From Cyclina sinensis (Eukaryota; Mollusca; Bivalvia; Venerida; Veneridae): a stretch of DNA of 64,000 nt. Both the position numbers and the translations under genes were made by a program. Below are positions 1 through 11,554 of this stretch, one piece after another. The stretch covers positions 18,654,251-18,718,250 of the forward strand of contig JAAONU010000014.1 in the NCBI GenBank assembly GCA_012932295.1, in the 5' to 3' direction. Within the stretch, counting starts at the first letter, position 1, and each line of letters starts with the position of its first letter. The notes below the pieces were generated by a model that was not told the DNA's origin, did no database searches, and saw only the letters and a program-made list of their open reading frames with translations.

Positions 1-85
1 AAAGCAGAACAATCAATTTAATATCAATTGACATAAGTACTTATCCCAGGTTCATGAGCATTTCAACAAATAACATCTTAGCTTA
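1..85 (-). repeat. 3' LTR fragment of the left Ty3/gypsy-like element
   Basis: Positions 1-85 repeat 3886-3965 with scattered mismatches; the shared core includes 'tgacataagtacttatccca'. The two copies are in direct orientation on either side of gag-pol remains. The match stops near 85, which would be the inner edge of the 3' LTR (5' end of the LTR on the minus strand). Confidence 0.55.
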
Positions 86-304
86 ATACAGTTAAAGAAT
101 CGAAACACTGCTAAATCAAGTAACATTTTTAGCAGAAACTAATGTTTTACACAAATAATAGTCACAAATCCATTTTACCAAAGACAACTACAGCTCTTTA
201 GTTTATACTTCGTTCATAATATTATTCGATTCTAGAAAGTCAATTATCTCGTCGGCGTCAGTCCAACGGTCGGCCCTCACCAAAGTCTTTATAATAGACA
301 AAGA

Positions 305-1018
305 CTAGCGACTATCGCCTATGTCCCGACGCACGAACTTTGGTTTTTTCTGGTCGACCAGGCAGAGGTTTTCTTGGCGCTTAAACATCAGAAACATGTA
401 TTTATCGACTAATAGCTTTTTAGGTATCTTCGGGAATTCCTCACATGAGCCCCTCTCTAATGTCAACGCCATTTGTTCCATGGCAAAAAATTTTAGATCG
501 AAGCTCAGAGTCCTCAAATTACCGGTTGACCATGAGATCTATCTTTGATCTTTCAGTTTTAGTTGTAACGTTCTTGACCAAATACGCCATGCAGGTTGAC
601 ATAATGGCATTGCTTTCTTACTCAAAATCGCAAACGCACGAGAACGTACGATTTTAGAGGTGACGGCGGGTGAGGTGTCTGAACTTGCACTCGAACTTGA
701 AGTACACGAATCTGAGCTAGAAGATAACTACCTCGATGAATCCGATGTCACTTTATTTTCTTTCTACTTCGTCTTCCACATGTAATTCATTAACTTTGTC
801 TATCTCTTCCTCCTTTAATCTAGCTCATCTAGTCTTTGTATCTTTGCAGATGTTTCACAAGCATTATTTTCAACTTTTTTTCGTTTCAATGAATTATCAA
901 TGTTCACTTTTTCTGAGTTTTGTTTTCCCATTGCATCTGTTTCAATGCCCTTATCTTTGTCATTTGTCTTATCACTATCACTTTCCGTTTCCTGACCCGC
1001 TTCACCACATCTAGTTTA
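305..1018 (-). other. Unrecognised region between RT remnant and 3' LTR
   Basis: This stretch takes the place expected for RNase H and integrase in the left Ty3-like element. On the minus strand, about 1018-880 reads as a charged Asp/Lys/Glu-rich segment, and 517-305 is open for 70 codons without a motif I recognise. It may be a diverged C-terminal Pol tail left after an internal deletion. Confidence 0.3.
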
Positions 1019-1019
1019 G

Positions 1020-1520
1020 TTTTCCTATCTTGATTGTAGTCTCAGGGGCCTCGCATAAACGTTGGAAAACGTGCTCTTAGCGTTCTAAACATTGGTCCAC
1101 GGACTCTCTATGTGTAGTGATGTTGTCCATACTCAGTAAAGTCTAAACCCACTGAATCTCCCTGAGAACATTCTCTAAGCCTTTGAAAGGTGGAAGGAGC
1201 ATTTACCAATCCGAAAGGTATTACAAGGAAGTGAATTAATTCTTCGCTACTTGTTGAGAAAGCAGTCTTTAGTTTGTCCTCCTGATCCATCTCAATCTCC
1301 CAAAACCAGTACAGAGATCCATGCAGTTCAACCACATAGAAACAGAGAGTGTATCGAGACAGTCATCTACTCTGGGCATCGGGTATGCGTCTTGGACGGT
1401 AACTTCGTTTAATTTACAGTTATCAACGCAGAACTTTGTAGAACCATCTTTCTGTGAGACTAAGACTATTGGCAATGACCATGGACAATTCGATGGTTCT
1501 ACCACATCTCTTTTCAACAT
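1020..1520 (-). pseudogene. Reverse transcriptase fragment (Ty3/gypsy type)
   Basis: The minus strand reads as the fingers and palm of a Ty3-type reverse transcriptase: a start like MLKRDVVEPSNCPWSLPIVL, then VSQKDGSTKFCVDNCKLNEV, DAYPMPRVDD, and in a shifted frame IPFGLVNAPSTFQRL, the usual block before the catalytic loop. The catalytic YxDD motif is scrambled by frameshifts; a DNITTHRESVDQ-like stretch follows where DDIIVFS is expected. At least two frame changes and a stop show that it is dead. Confidence 0.8.
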
Positions 1521-2221
1521 TCTTTCTACTTCTTGTTTCTCAAGTTCTCATGGCTGCCTTCTCACTTGCTGTCGGGTAGGTGAATCATTTGCCGTGTTGA
1601 TTTTGTGTTGTACCATGTTTGTGCAACCACAGTCATTTTGACATTTCGCAAATACATCACTCTATTTGTAAATCAGTGCAGCAAACTTATCTTTATTTTG
1701 GTCGTAAAGATTTTAAACATCTATATTAAACAAGTTCACCAAAAATGGTCTGGCAGGGATGCTACATACGAATTGGTATTACACTTGTCGTTCTTATGTT
1801 CGCAGTCTCTTGCTACTGCGCACACTTCTCCTGGTGTGTCTTCATTTGTGTCCAAACTCTCAAACATTGGGTGTCATCGTCCCTCGACATGTCCATCTTC
1901 AAATGTAATATCTAAATCACCATTGTTTACAACTCCTACAAATGTTTTCTACATGTGAGTGTCAATACTCCCTTTGATTATCCTAATATCTTACGCAGTA
2001 CGCACTTCATTCTCCGATTCTTCAATACAGACATATCCGGGAGTGCTACTGCTTTTGGTATTTGAACTGGCATGAAAGTGTATGTATTGGCAGGATTCTT
2101 GGTATTTTCTTTTACCGTAAGCCTAAGCGCTCTGTTCTTGCCACACACTGTATAATATTTAATGACTTTCCCTCACTTAGTGCTGCGTTCCTTTTTCTCG
2201 AAGTCGCACTTTTAATGTGTT

Positions 2222-2548
2222 TCAAAATAAAATCTTGTCAAGTATTCCTTCAATTGATATATCGCACACAATAACTTTAAATGTTACTACAAAACTCCAT
2301 AATTTCAATTTAATCTCTGTTTGACCATAATTTTTTATCGATTTGCAATCAACATCTTTCACGGTGGCAGCACCATGCTGCAATGGCAGTACTTGCTCAC
2401 CGCCACATCTTTCAAAACTACCCTTTGAAATAAATGAAGAGATAGCACCACTGTCAAGTAGAAAATTTAGAACGTTTGTTTCATTACACCAGTTACATTC
2501 AACATTATCCAAGGAGCTATTTGTGTTCCCAACACTACCGACTGTCAT
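2222..2548 (-). pseudogene. Retroviral-type aspartic protease domain of left Ty3-like element
   Basis: The minus-strand reading frame contains NFLLDSGAISSFISKGSF; LLDSGA is the catalytic Asp-Ser-Gly motif of retropepsins. About 108 codons are open. It lies between the gag zinc-knuckle segment and the RT fragment, the usual Ty3 order. The frame breaks on both sides, so it is not expressed as a functional polyprotein. Confidence 0.7.
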
Positions 2549-2596
2549 TACCGCTTCTTTAGTTTCAACTGAAATGTGACTGTGGTTTGGTCGACT

Positions 2597-3124
2597 TTAG
2601 CTATTTTCCGTCAAACTACGAACTACTGGCGTGACAGAAGTTTTCCTGCTGCTTAGGAATCCTCCTGGTCTGCCTATTGCTGTTTTGGCACTGGCGACTA
2701 AAGTGACCTTTAAAACCCCACAAGAATAACACACTTGTACCTTGCCTCTTGTATTTCCTTGCTTCTCAAATCTATCAATACGTTTCTCGAGCCTTCCTAT
2801 AGCGTGTGTAATTTCCTCCATGTCTCTCAATCTTGTGTTCTAGCTTGTTTGTTCTTTCTCATTGCTTTCACATGTTCCCCGTATATGAGACACTTTCGTC
2901 CTCCCTAGTACATCTTCATTCATTTCAACTATTTCTACGGCATCCCTTATGCTTCTACAATCGTTGTCCATTAACCTGCATCTTATTCCTGGAGATACGT
3001 TCTGATAAAAATGTTGCAGTGCGAGCATTTTCTGTGCCTCAGGATCAAGGCTCTGTGCATTGAGACGAACATATTCACAAAATGAGGCAATCTGATCATC
3101 CTTTCTACGTGTTCTGTTCGGCAT
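2597..3124 (-). pseudogene. Gag-like remnant with partial CCHC knuckle
   Basis: Two adjacent minus-strand open segments. The first (3124-2840) begins MPNRTRRKDDQIASFCEYV and contains QHFYQNVSPGIRCRLMDND, like the capsid C-terminal region of Ty3 Gag. The second (2830-2597) is a coiled EITHAIGRLEKRIDRFEKQ helix followed by VQVCYSCG, the first half of a CCHC zinc knuckle whose second half is lost. Frame breaks separate the two. Confidence 0.6.
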
Positions 3125-3199
3125 CTTTGACAGCCACCTTGCCTGTTTTCTCCGGCTCCCAAATTGGTATTATAAAATCAAAGTGACCATCTCATATGA

Positions 3200-3966
3200 T
3201 GGTTTTTCTTGCACCGGCAAGGAGTCGTAAAACAATCGGGCCTTTTGTTTCAGTGTCAAGTTCTCTTTCTCTGAACATATAGCAAGCTCAGCACAATCTT
3301 CAAAATAAGTAAAATATCTACCCATCCTCTCCAGTATAAGTGACAGGTCTTATTTGTGGTGTTGCCTGGAATGTCTGTAGAATGACCCTCTTACAGCAGC
3401 ATACTCCTAAGGATCACATCTGTCCCAACATTAAGCGTCTGCTTGATCTCTTCTGTTTTGATTAAAGTTGATTTTGGAATCTGAACCACGGTCATCTGTC
3501 ATTTTGAGTTGTTTTTGCATTTTTTGTTTGATAAATATATGACCCGACGGCTATGTCAAGCAAGGAGATGTATACGTTTAATATTAGGTGTCCGTTAAAT
3601 CCTATGAACACACCAGAATTGCTATCGACGTTTATACCTAAGACATCTGGATTCTAGGGGAAACAAAATATGCGTAAAAGAAAAATCCATAAATTCACTA
3701 AGTCGTTAAGCTGGCGACGTAAGTGCTGTAAGCTCTCGAATCTGTTAACTCGTGCCGTAAGCTCGCTTGCACGGTAAGAGCTGTAAGCTCTAGAAACTGT
3801 TAACTAGTGCCGTAAACTCGCACCGTCGGACTCGCGCCGTAAGAGTCGTAAGGTCGTTCCATAATTGCTGTTTAGGCATATCATAACAGAACAATCGATT
3901 TAATATCTATTGACATAAGTACTTATCCCAAATGTTTGCAATTTTAACAATTACCATCTTAATTTC
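3200..3966 (-). repeat. Probable 5' LTR and leader of the left Ty3-like element
   Basis: The segment lies upstream (minus sense) of the gag remnant and ends in the 80-bp sequence repeated at 1-85. Inside it, about 3710-3860 is an imperfect tandem repeat of 'gccgtaagctcg' and 'gctgtaagctct' motifs with a spacing near 66 bp, more GC-rich than its surroundings. The precise LTR inner border and primer site could not be set. Confidence 0.45.
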
Positions 3967-4877
3967 CATTTCGGTGACCCCTTTTTAGACTATATAAAAG
4001 AATAAACTAAAATTAAAGCAACAAAACGCTCTGAAGTTGGTCTCTTTTGTTAATATATTTAACATCTGTATGCATTTTGCGACAACACTGTCAACTAACG
4101 TCGTTTGCATCAATCACTACGTTTTTCTGTTTATATTATTCAAAACCATGCGCACTTGTTTTGTTACCAATTTTATATCATTTGCAGTGATTATAACACA
4201 TAGTATGATAAGATAATAAAATAAGAACTTCATGTAAGATATTGTAAGATGGTGTTACTGGGTATGAAAATAATAATCATAAACCCGGTGCAATTATACT
4301 TTATCAACAATAATGTTTTAAGGATAATTTGTTTCTCATGTTTTCTTTATATGAATAGTGAAAATGTTACCGAGTTGCGATTGTGTTCTAAATAGCACAA
4401 AAGAAAGTATTGTCTTATCAGAATGAGCAAATAACTAGTTTTCCAAAGAAAAGTTAAATTACTTTTAACTGTATAATTATGTTCTGGAATTTTATCTTCA
4501 CTCAGAGGGGAGTACCTTTTCTGTTAAAGTCAATTTACTGAACTGGAGATGAATTTATTTACAATTTTAAGTGTACAAAATATGTAAAAAACAAAACAAA
4601 ACACAAAGACAATTTATTTCATGAATTAGGAAAAGAATTTTGAGTTTCAGATACAACAGTTAGTGCTGAAAGTATTTGCCATGTATTTTCCTTTTACGGT
4701 GTAAAACAGTTGTTACTGATCACCTTACCTATATCTCATTTCATTAACTTCGACATACCTCGTATTGATTTAAATATTAAACGAAATTTAGAAAAAAACA
4801 TTTGTATGTAAGTAACTTGTTATGAACAAAATGTCCGTTAAAGCTGTTCTTCGCCATGCCAGCGGTAAAAACCTTTG
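3966..4877 (-). other. Intron-type sequence of the EGF exon array (long form)
   Basis: This stretch aligns by eye with 7430-8030, 10860-11550, 14000-14600 and 38370-38830: shared stretches include 'gacaacactgtcaact', 'cagtgattataacacatagt' and 'gagaggggagtacctttt'. It holds no exon. It is the flank of one array unit, cut by the Ty3-like element on the left and by the foldback repeat on the right. Confidence 0.7.
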
Positions 4878-7225
4878 CAACAAGAAATGTTTGTAAAACA
4901 TACATGCCCCCCCCCCCCAGCAGCACCTAATTGCTTGTGGTTCGGCCAAAGCGTTCTCTAGTTATTGATCAGAAACCGTTTTTTGATCCAGGTCCCTGTG
5001 GCCTTGACCTTTGACCTAATGACCTCAAAATCAATAGGGGTCTTCTGCTGGTGATTACCAACCAGCATACCAAGGTTGGTGAACTTAAGTCAAAGCATTC
5101 TTTAGTTATTGATCAGAAACCGTTTTTAGGATAAAAGTCTCTGTGAGCTTGACCTTTGACCAAATGACCTCAAAATCAATAAAGGGTCATCTACTGTCGA
5201 TGAATAACTAGCATACCAAGTTTTGTGAACCTAGGTCAAAGCGTTCTCTAGTTATTGATCAGAAACCGTTTTTAGGACGAAAGTCTCTGTGATCTTGACC
5301 TTTGACCTAATGACCTCAAAATCAATAGGGGTCATCTGCTGGTGATGGCCAACCAGCATACCAAGGTTGGTGAACCTAGGTCAAAGCGTTCTCTAATTAT
5401 TGATCGGAAACCGTTTTAAGTATGTAAGTATCTGTGATCTTGACCTTTGACCTAATGACCTCAAAGTCATCAACTGGTAATGACTAACTAGCATACAAAC
5501 TTTGGTGAACCTAGGTCAAAGCGTTCTCTAGTTATTGATCGGAAACTGTTTTTAGGATGAAAATCTCTGTGATCTTGACCTTTGACCTAATGACATCGAA
5601 GTCAATTGGGGTCATCTACTTGTGATGACCAACTAGCATACTAAGTTTGGTGAACCTAGGTCAAAGCGTTCTCTAGTTATTGATTGGAAACCGTGTTTAG
5701 GATGAATGTCACTGTGAGCTTGACCTTTGACCTAATGACCTCAAAATCAATAGGGGTCATCTACTAGTGATGACCAACCAGCATTGTCCTAGGTTCAGCA
5801 AACTTGGTATGCTGGTTGGTCATCACCAGTAGATGACCCTATTGACTTTGAGGTCATTAGGTCAAAGATCTAGATCACAGAGACTTCATCCTAAAAACGG
5901 TTTCCGATCAATAACTAGAGAACGCTTTGACCTAGGTCCACCAAACTTGGTATGCTGGTTGGTCATCACCAGTAGATGACTCCTATTGATTTTGAGGGTA
6001 TTAGGTCAAAGGTCAAGCTCACAGGGACCTTTATCCAAAAAAGGTTTCCGATCAATAACTAGAGAACGCTTTGACCTAGGTTAACAAAACTTGTTATGCT
6101 GGTTGGTCATTACCTGTAGATGACCCCTATTGACTTTGAGGTCATTAGGTCAAAGGTCAAGATCACAGAGACTTTCATCCTAAAAAACGGTTTCCGATCA
6201 ATAACTTCAGAAACGCTTTGACCTAGGTTCACACCCCTATTGACTTTGAGGTCATTATGTCAAAGGTCAAGATCACAGAGACTTTCATCCTAAAAACGGT
6301 TTCCGATCAATAACTAGAAAATGCTTTGACCTAGATTCACCAAACTTGGTATGCTGATTGGACATCACCAGGAGATGACCCCCTATTGATTTTGAGGTCA
6401 TTAGGTGAAAGGTCAAGCTCACAGAGACTTTCATCCTAAAAACGGTTTCCGATCAATAACTAGAGAACGCTTTGACCTAGGTTCACCAAACTAGGTGCTG
6501 CTGGTTGGTCATCACCAGTTGATGACCCCTCTTGACTTTAAGGTCATTAGGTCAAAGGTCAAGATCACAGAGACTGTCATCCTAAAAACGGTATCCGATC
6601 AATAACTAGAGAACGCTTTGACCTAGGTCCACCAAACTTGGTATGCTGGTTGGTCATCACCAGTTGATGACTCCTATTGATTTTGAGGGTATTAGGTCAA
6701 AGGTCAAGCTCACAGGGACCTTTATCCAAAAAAGGTTTCCGATCAATAACTAGAGAACGCTTTGACCTAGGTTAACCAAACTTGTTATGCTGGTTGGTCA
6801 TCACCTGTAGATGACCCCTATTGACTTTGAGGTCATTAGGTCAAAGGTACATTAGGTCACAGAGACTTTCATCCTAAAAAAAGGTTTCCGATCAATAACT
6901 TCAGAACGCTTTGACCTAGGTTCACACCCCTATTGACTTTGAGGTCATTATGTCAAAGGTCAAGATCACAGAGACTTTCATCCTAAAAACGGTTTCCGAT
7001 CAATAACTAGAAAATGCTTTGAACTAGATTCACCAAACTTGGTATGCTGGTTGGACATCACCAGGAGATGACCCCCTATTGATTTTGAGGTCATTAGGTC
7101 AAAGGTCCAGCTCACAGGAAACTTCATCCTAAAAACGGTTTCCGATCAATAACAAGAGAACGCTTTGGCCCAACCACAAGCAACTAGGTGCTGCTGGGGG
7201 GCATGTATGTTTTACAAACATTTCT
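4878..7225. mobile_element. Foldback element: large inverted repeat of ~146-bp tandem units
   Basis: The left end (about 4878-4945: 'caagaaatgtttgtaaaac', a C-run, 'cagcagcacctaattgcttg') is the inverted complement of the right end (about 7160-7228). Inside, roughly six tandem units in one orientation (4937-5790) meet about ten in the opposite orientation (5795-7160), with the switch near 5785-5800. Each unit reads like 'ctgtgatcttgacctttgac' followed by 'ctaatgacctcaaa', and the unit length is mostly 146-148 bp. The right arm contains an internal ~690-bp duplication (about 5935-6620 against 6625-7080). There is no open reading frame of note. It looks like a non-autonomous foldback or satellite-bearing element. 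Confidence 0.75.
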
Positions 7226-7303
7226 TGTTGCATGTTGTGGTGTCCTTGCAATTGTCAGGACAGGTTTCCGAGCAATTCTGACCAAACTTTCCGAAACTGC
7301 ATG
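7225..7303 (-). pseudogene. Truncated EGF-like exon of the array
   Basis: On the minus strand the first 79 bases of a 141-bp array exon remain (SFGKFGQNC, SETC, KDTTTC) after a cttaag acceptor. The C-terminal half with the last three cysteines and the splice donor are missing, replaced by the foldback repeat whose end lies at about 7225. About 300 bp present in other units (compare 10440-10720) are gone here. Confidence 0.85.
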
Positions 7304-8094
7304 CTTAAGTAATGAAACAAATGTCTCAACACATTTTGTATCCATTTCATTTTGATCAATGAGTACTTGTTTCCTTTCATAGACATTGGCGTAATCATAA
7401 AACAATTATTATAAAAATGAATAAATATAACATAAAATAAACCCCTTTGCAGTCTTTGTTTCTTTGTTTAGGTCATTTACATCTATATGCATGTTTCGAC
7501 AACACTGTCAACTAACTTTGTTTGCATCTATCACAACGCTGTTTTATTTCAACTATTGATAACATTACTAACTTGTTTTGTTAAAAATTGTACATTATTT
7601 GCAGTGATTATAGAATATAGTATGGTAAGGTTTTAAAATCTTAAACTTCGTTTAAGATATTGTCGGATGGTTGGTTTACTGAATAAAAATAATAATTAAC
7701 ATTCGTGCAATCATACTTTGTCAAGAACAATGATTTTAAGTTAATAATGAGTTTCCCGTGTTTTCTTTCAATGAATAAGTATAGTGAAAATGTTATTGAG
7801 TTTCGGTTCTGCTTAATGTTTGCTAAATAGCACAAAAAACTAATTTCATATCAGAATGAGTAAAAAAAACCCTAGTTTTTCAAAGTAACGTCAAAGTACC
7901 TCTAACTGTATATGTTCTGGAATTTTATCTTCACTGAGAGGGGAGTACCTTTTCTGTTAAAGTCAATTTACTGAACTGTTGATGGTTTTTATTTACAATT
8001 TTAAGTATCCAAAATATGTAAAAAAAAAATAAATAAATACCCCTCCCCCCCAAAAAAAAACACACACAAATTAAAAAAAAAGTAAAAATAAAAA
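7304..8094 (-). other. Long-form array intron segment
   Basis: Same intron family as 3966-4877; it contains the 'gagaggggagtacctttt' block near 7937 and low-complexity A/C runs at 8020-8090, just before the inserted dispersed repeat. No coding signal was seen. Confidence 0.65.
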
Positions 8095-10115
8095 CAAGAA
8101 GGCCGTGTTGGCCCTAAATCGCTCACTTGAGTCTAATTGCTCAAGTTATAAGTATCGTTATTAGTTGTTATGGGTTTGTTGTTCGCAAGTTTGAATAAGT
8201 TTGCAATAAGTTTGAAGACTCAGGGTGTAATGGTACTCAAATTTTTGACCAGAAATAGTTTTACTCTACAGGTCCCTGTGAACCTTTGACCTGCGGACCC
8301 CAAAAACAGTAAGGTTCTTCTAATACAATTACCCTATGTAGTTTGAAGGTTCTTGGTCTAATGGTACTCCAGTTACTGAGCAGAAATAGTTTACTCTCTA
8401 CAGGTACCTGTGACCTTGACTATTGACCTACTGACCCCAAAAATATAGGGTTCTTTTACTGAGTAAGTGCAATCATCCGATGAAGTTTGAAGGCTCTGGG
8501 TAAAATGGTACTCCAATTACCGAGCAGAAACAGTTTTCATTCTGGAGGCCCCTGTGAACTTGACCTTTGACCTATGGATCCTAAAAGCAATAGTGTTCTT
8601 CTAAAACAATTACACTGTAAGGTTTGAATGCTCTGGATTTAATGGTTCTACAGTTACTCAGCAGAAAAACTTTCAGTGACCTTGAACTTTGACCTACTAG
8701 CCCCCAAAATAACACGGTTCTTCTATTTAGTAAATGCACTCATCCTGTAAAGGTTGAAGACTCTGGGTGAAAACGTACTTCTGTTATTGAATGGAAACAT
8801 TTTTCACTCTAGAGGTCCCTCTGACCTTGACCTTTGACCTACTGATCGAAAAAAACAAAAGGTTGTTTTATCTCAATAAGGACAATAATCCTGTGAAGTT
8901 TAAAGGCTTTGGGTCAACCGGTACTCAAGTTATTGAACGGAAATGAAGTGTGACAGATAGACATACAGACAAACAGACACCCATGGACAGAGCAGAAGGG
9001 CGTGGTTGGGGACAAAACATAACAACGAACGATTGAAGGTCTAGCCATTGGTGTTTCAGAGTAGCAGAGTTTTAAGTTTTCCCTATATGTCTTTGTGTAA
9101 AATAAAATGACCCCTTGGGTGGGGGAAGTTTTGACCCAAGGGTCATGATTTGAACAAACTTGGTAGAGGTCTACTAGACAGTAATACATACCAAATATCT
9201 AAGCTGTACGCCTTTTGGATTCTGAAAAGGAGATTTTTTAAAACGGTTTCCTATATAACACTATGTAAAACGTGATCACTGGGGAAGGGCCATTTTTTTT
9301 ACCCAGGGCCATGATTTGAACAAACTTTGTAGAGGTTCAATAGACAATGCTACCTACAAAATATCTAATCGTTATGCCTTTCGGTTTCTAATGTGAAGAT
9401 TTTTAAAAAAAATTTCCAATTATGTAAACAACTGACCCCCAGGACAGGGCCTATTTAGACCCAGTGGCTATGATTTGAACAAACATAGTAGAAGTCCACT
9501 AGACAATGTCACACACCAAATATTTAAACTCTAAACTCCAGGCCTTGCAATTTCTGACAAGAAGATTTTTTCCTATATAACTTTAGGTAAACAATGTGAT
9601 TTGGGGACGAGGCCTTTTTTATCCAGGGTCCATGATTTGAACAAACTTGGTACAGGTCCACACCAAATACCTTTACTCTAGGTCCTGTGGTTTCTTACAA
9701 GAAGATTCTTAAATTTCCTCATATAAATCTATGCAAATGCAACTGACCCCTGGATTGGGTCATTTTTAACCCAAGGTTCATAATTTGAAAAAAACTTGGT
9801 AAAAGTCCACTAGATGATACTTCATACCAAATATCTAAGCTCCAGGCCTTAAGGTTTCGGAAAAGAAGATTTTTAAAGATCCAGCTTTTAAAATCTATTT
9901 TTAGCTCCAGTAACCCAGAAATGCAACAGACCAAAACCATTTGAACAATCTTGGTAGAGCTTCATGCAAGGAACATCTCAGGCAAGTTTTATTGAACTTG
10001 GCCTAGTGGTTTCAGAGAAGAAAAGTTGACGAAGGACGGACAGATGGACGTACGACGGACAAAGACCGACCAGAAAAGATCACCTTGAGCACTTTCTGCT
10101 CAAGTGAGCTAAAAA
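8095..10115. mobile_element. Dispersed repeat with 'ctcacttgag/ctcaagtgag' inverted ends, copy 1
   Basis: It starts 'aacaagaaggccgtgttggc', then 'cctaaatcgctcacttgagt', and ends 'gagcactttctgctcaagtg' plus 'agctaaaaac'. The end motif gctcacttgag is inverted at the other side. The body consists of diverged tandem modules: 8200-8900 uses 'gaccttgacctttgacctac', and 9080-9980 repeats 'ccaagggtcatgatttgaac' with 'aaacttggtagaggtc' every 120-170 bp. No transposase is seen, so it is probably non-autonomous. A second copy of the family is at 49549-51310. I recall similar ends from bivalve genomes but cannot name the family. Confidence 0.7.
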
Positions 10116-10659
10116 CACAGTCAAATTATATCATGATCTAACAAGTAATGAAACTTTGAGTATCAGATACAACCGTTTGTGCTGAAAATATTTGCCAAGT
10201 CTTTTCATTTTCGGTCTAAAACAATCGTTTCTGATCGTTTAATTTATATCACATTTCATAAACAACGACATACCTTGTATTGAGTTAAATATTAAACGAA
10301 ATTTAGGAAAAAGGTTTGTATGCAAGAAACTTGGTATGAACTTATAATTAGAGAAAACATATTTCAGGATTATCAATCGCCTATAAGGTTTTCAAAATGT
10401 CCGTTAAAGCTGTTCTTCGCCAAGCCAACGGTAAAAACCTTTGCAATAACACGAGCAAGAACTTTATCAAGATAAACGATAAAGATATTCTGTTTTAGCG
10501 TTTGTTAGAGCAAAGAAAAGTATTAAGATTTAATTGTGTTTGCATTTCAAAGAAACGATTTCTAAAATAAAACTCTGACTATGCTATCAAACTGAATGAG
10601 TATACATTATTTTAAAATAAAATACCTAAGTATTTCAAATGGAAATAATTTCATCTTAC
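10116..10659 (-). other. Array intron segment with Tc1 empty-site counterpart
   Basis: Continues the long-form intron after the dispersed repeat. It contains 'gctgaaaatatttgccaagt' at 10181-10200, the unoccupied version of the site filled by the Tc1-like element at 39016-40537, and 'aagctgttcttcgccaagcc' near 10407, the block cut by the foldback element at 4877. Confidence 0.65.
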
Positions 10660-10800
10660 TTTCATTGCATATGTTTCCCTGGTAACCAGGTTTGCAACCA
10701 TGATCACAGTGACCATTTTTGTTGTTGCACGTTGTGTTGTCCTTGCAATTGCCGGGACAGGTTTCCGAGCAATTTTGACCAAACTTTCCGAAACTGCATG
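10660..10800 (-). CDS. EGF-like array exon
   Basis: 141 bp, phase 1-1, one eight-cysteine EGF-like module: SFGKFGQNC, SETC, PGNC, KDNTTC, NNKNGHC, DHGC, KPGYQGNIC. It is the only array exon with a CAG acceptor (cttcag) instead of AAG. Its donor is GTAAGA. It lies next to the long-form introns and may be close to the ancestral unit. Confidence 0.82.
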
Positions 10801-11554
10801 CTGAAGTTATTTAACAAATGTATCAACACAATTTTGTATAAAATTTAATTTTGGACAATGTTTACATGTTTCCTGATTGGAAAGTTGGTCTAAAAAATAA
10901 ATAATAACAATAAAAGAAAAAAAAGAAATAAAAAGGCCCTCTGTAGTAGTTGTCTTTATTCTTGTTTATATGACTTACATCTACCAGTATATCATTTTGC
11001 AACAATAATGTCAACTGACGTAGTTTACATCTATCACTGCGCTTTTCTCTTATTAATATTCCTTACACTGATAACTAGTTATAAATTGTATTTTATTTGC
11101 AGTGATGATAACAAATCATAAGATGTTCAAACAATTTTTTTGTTAGATATTGTTAGATGGTGTTACTAAGAAATGAATGAAATAAACCTCGTGCAATTAT
11201 TCTTTGTTTAAATAAAGTTTTAAGGATAAAAATTTGTTTATCGTGTTTCCTTTCAATAAAAAAATATAGTGATACTAAGCTGTAATTCTGCTCAAAGTCT
11301 TCTTAATAACACAAAATGAAATAATTTTTATCAGGACGAGTATAAAACTAGTTATTCTGACTAAGCATTTGTAAGAGCAAAAGAATGTATTAAGATACAA
11401 TTATATTTGCATTTCAACGTACTTCTTTCTAAAAAAACAAGAAAAAAAAACAACAACAAAAAAACTGTGAGTGTGCTATCAGTTTGAATGAGTATATAAT
11501 GAGAATTATTATAAACATACCTAAGTATTAAAAAAGAAACTAATTTCAATTTAC

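Larger units (their letters stand above)
1..3966 (-). mobile_element. Degenerate Ty3/gypsy-like LTR retrotransposon (3' end cut by window)
   Basis: On the minus strand, gag-like (about 3124-2597), aspartic protease (2548-2222) and reverse transcriptase (1520-1020) segments follow each other in canonical gag-pol order, but in broken frames. A direct repeat of about 80 bp (positions 1-85 and 3886-3965) brackets the coding part, as expected for the outer ends of two LTRs; the low-coordinate LTR runs off the window. RNase H and integrase are not recognisable, and only about 1 kb remains between the RT and the 3' LTR, so there is an internal deletion. Above 3966 the sequence returns to the EGF-array intron type. 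No intact pol remains. Confidence 0.75.

Noticed and set aside
736..1641. Plus-strand frames over the left Ty3-like element
   Set aside because: They are antisense to the RT remnant and to its low-complexity tail.
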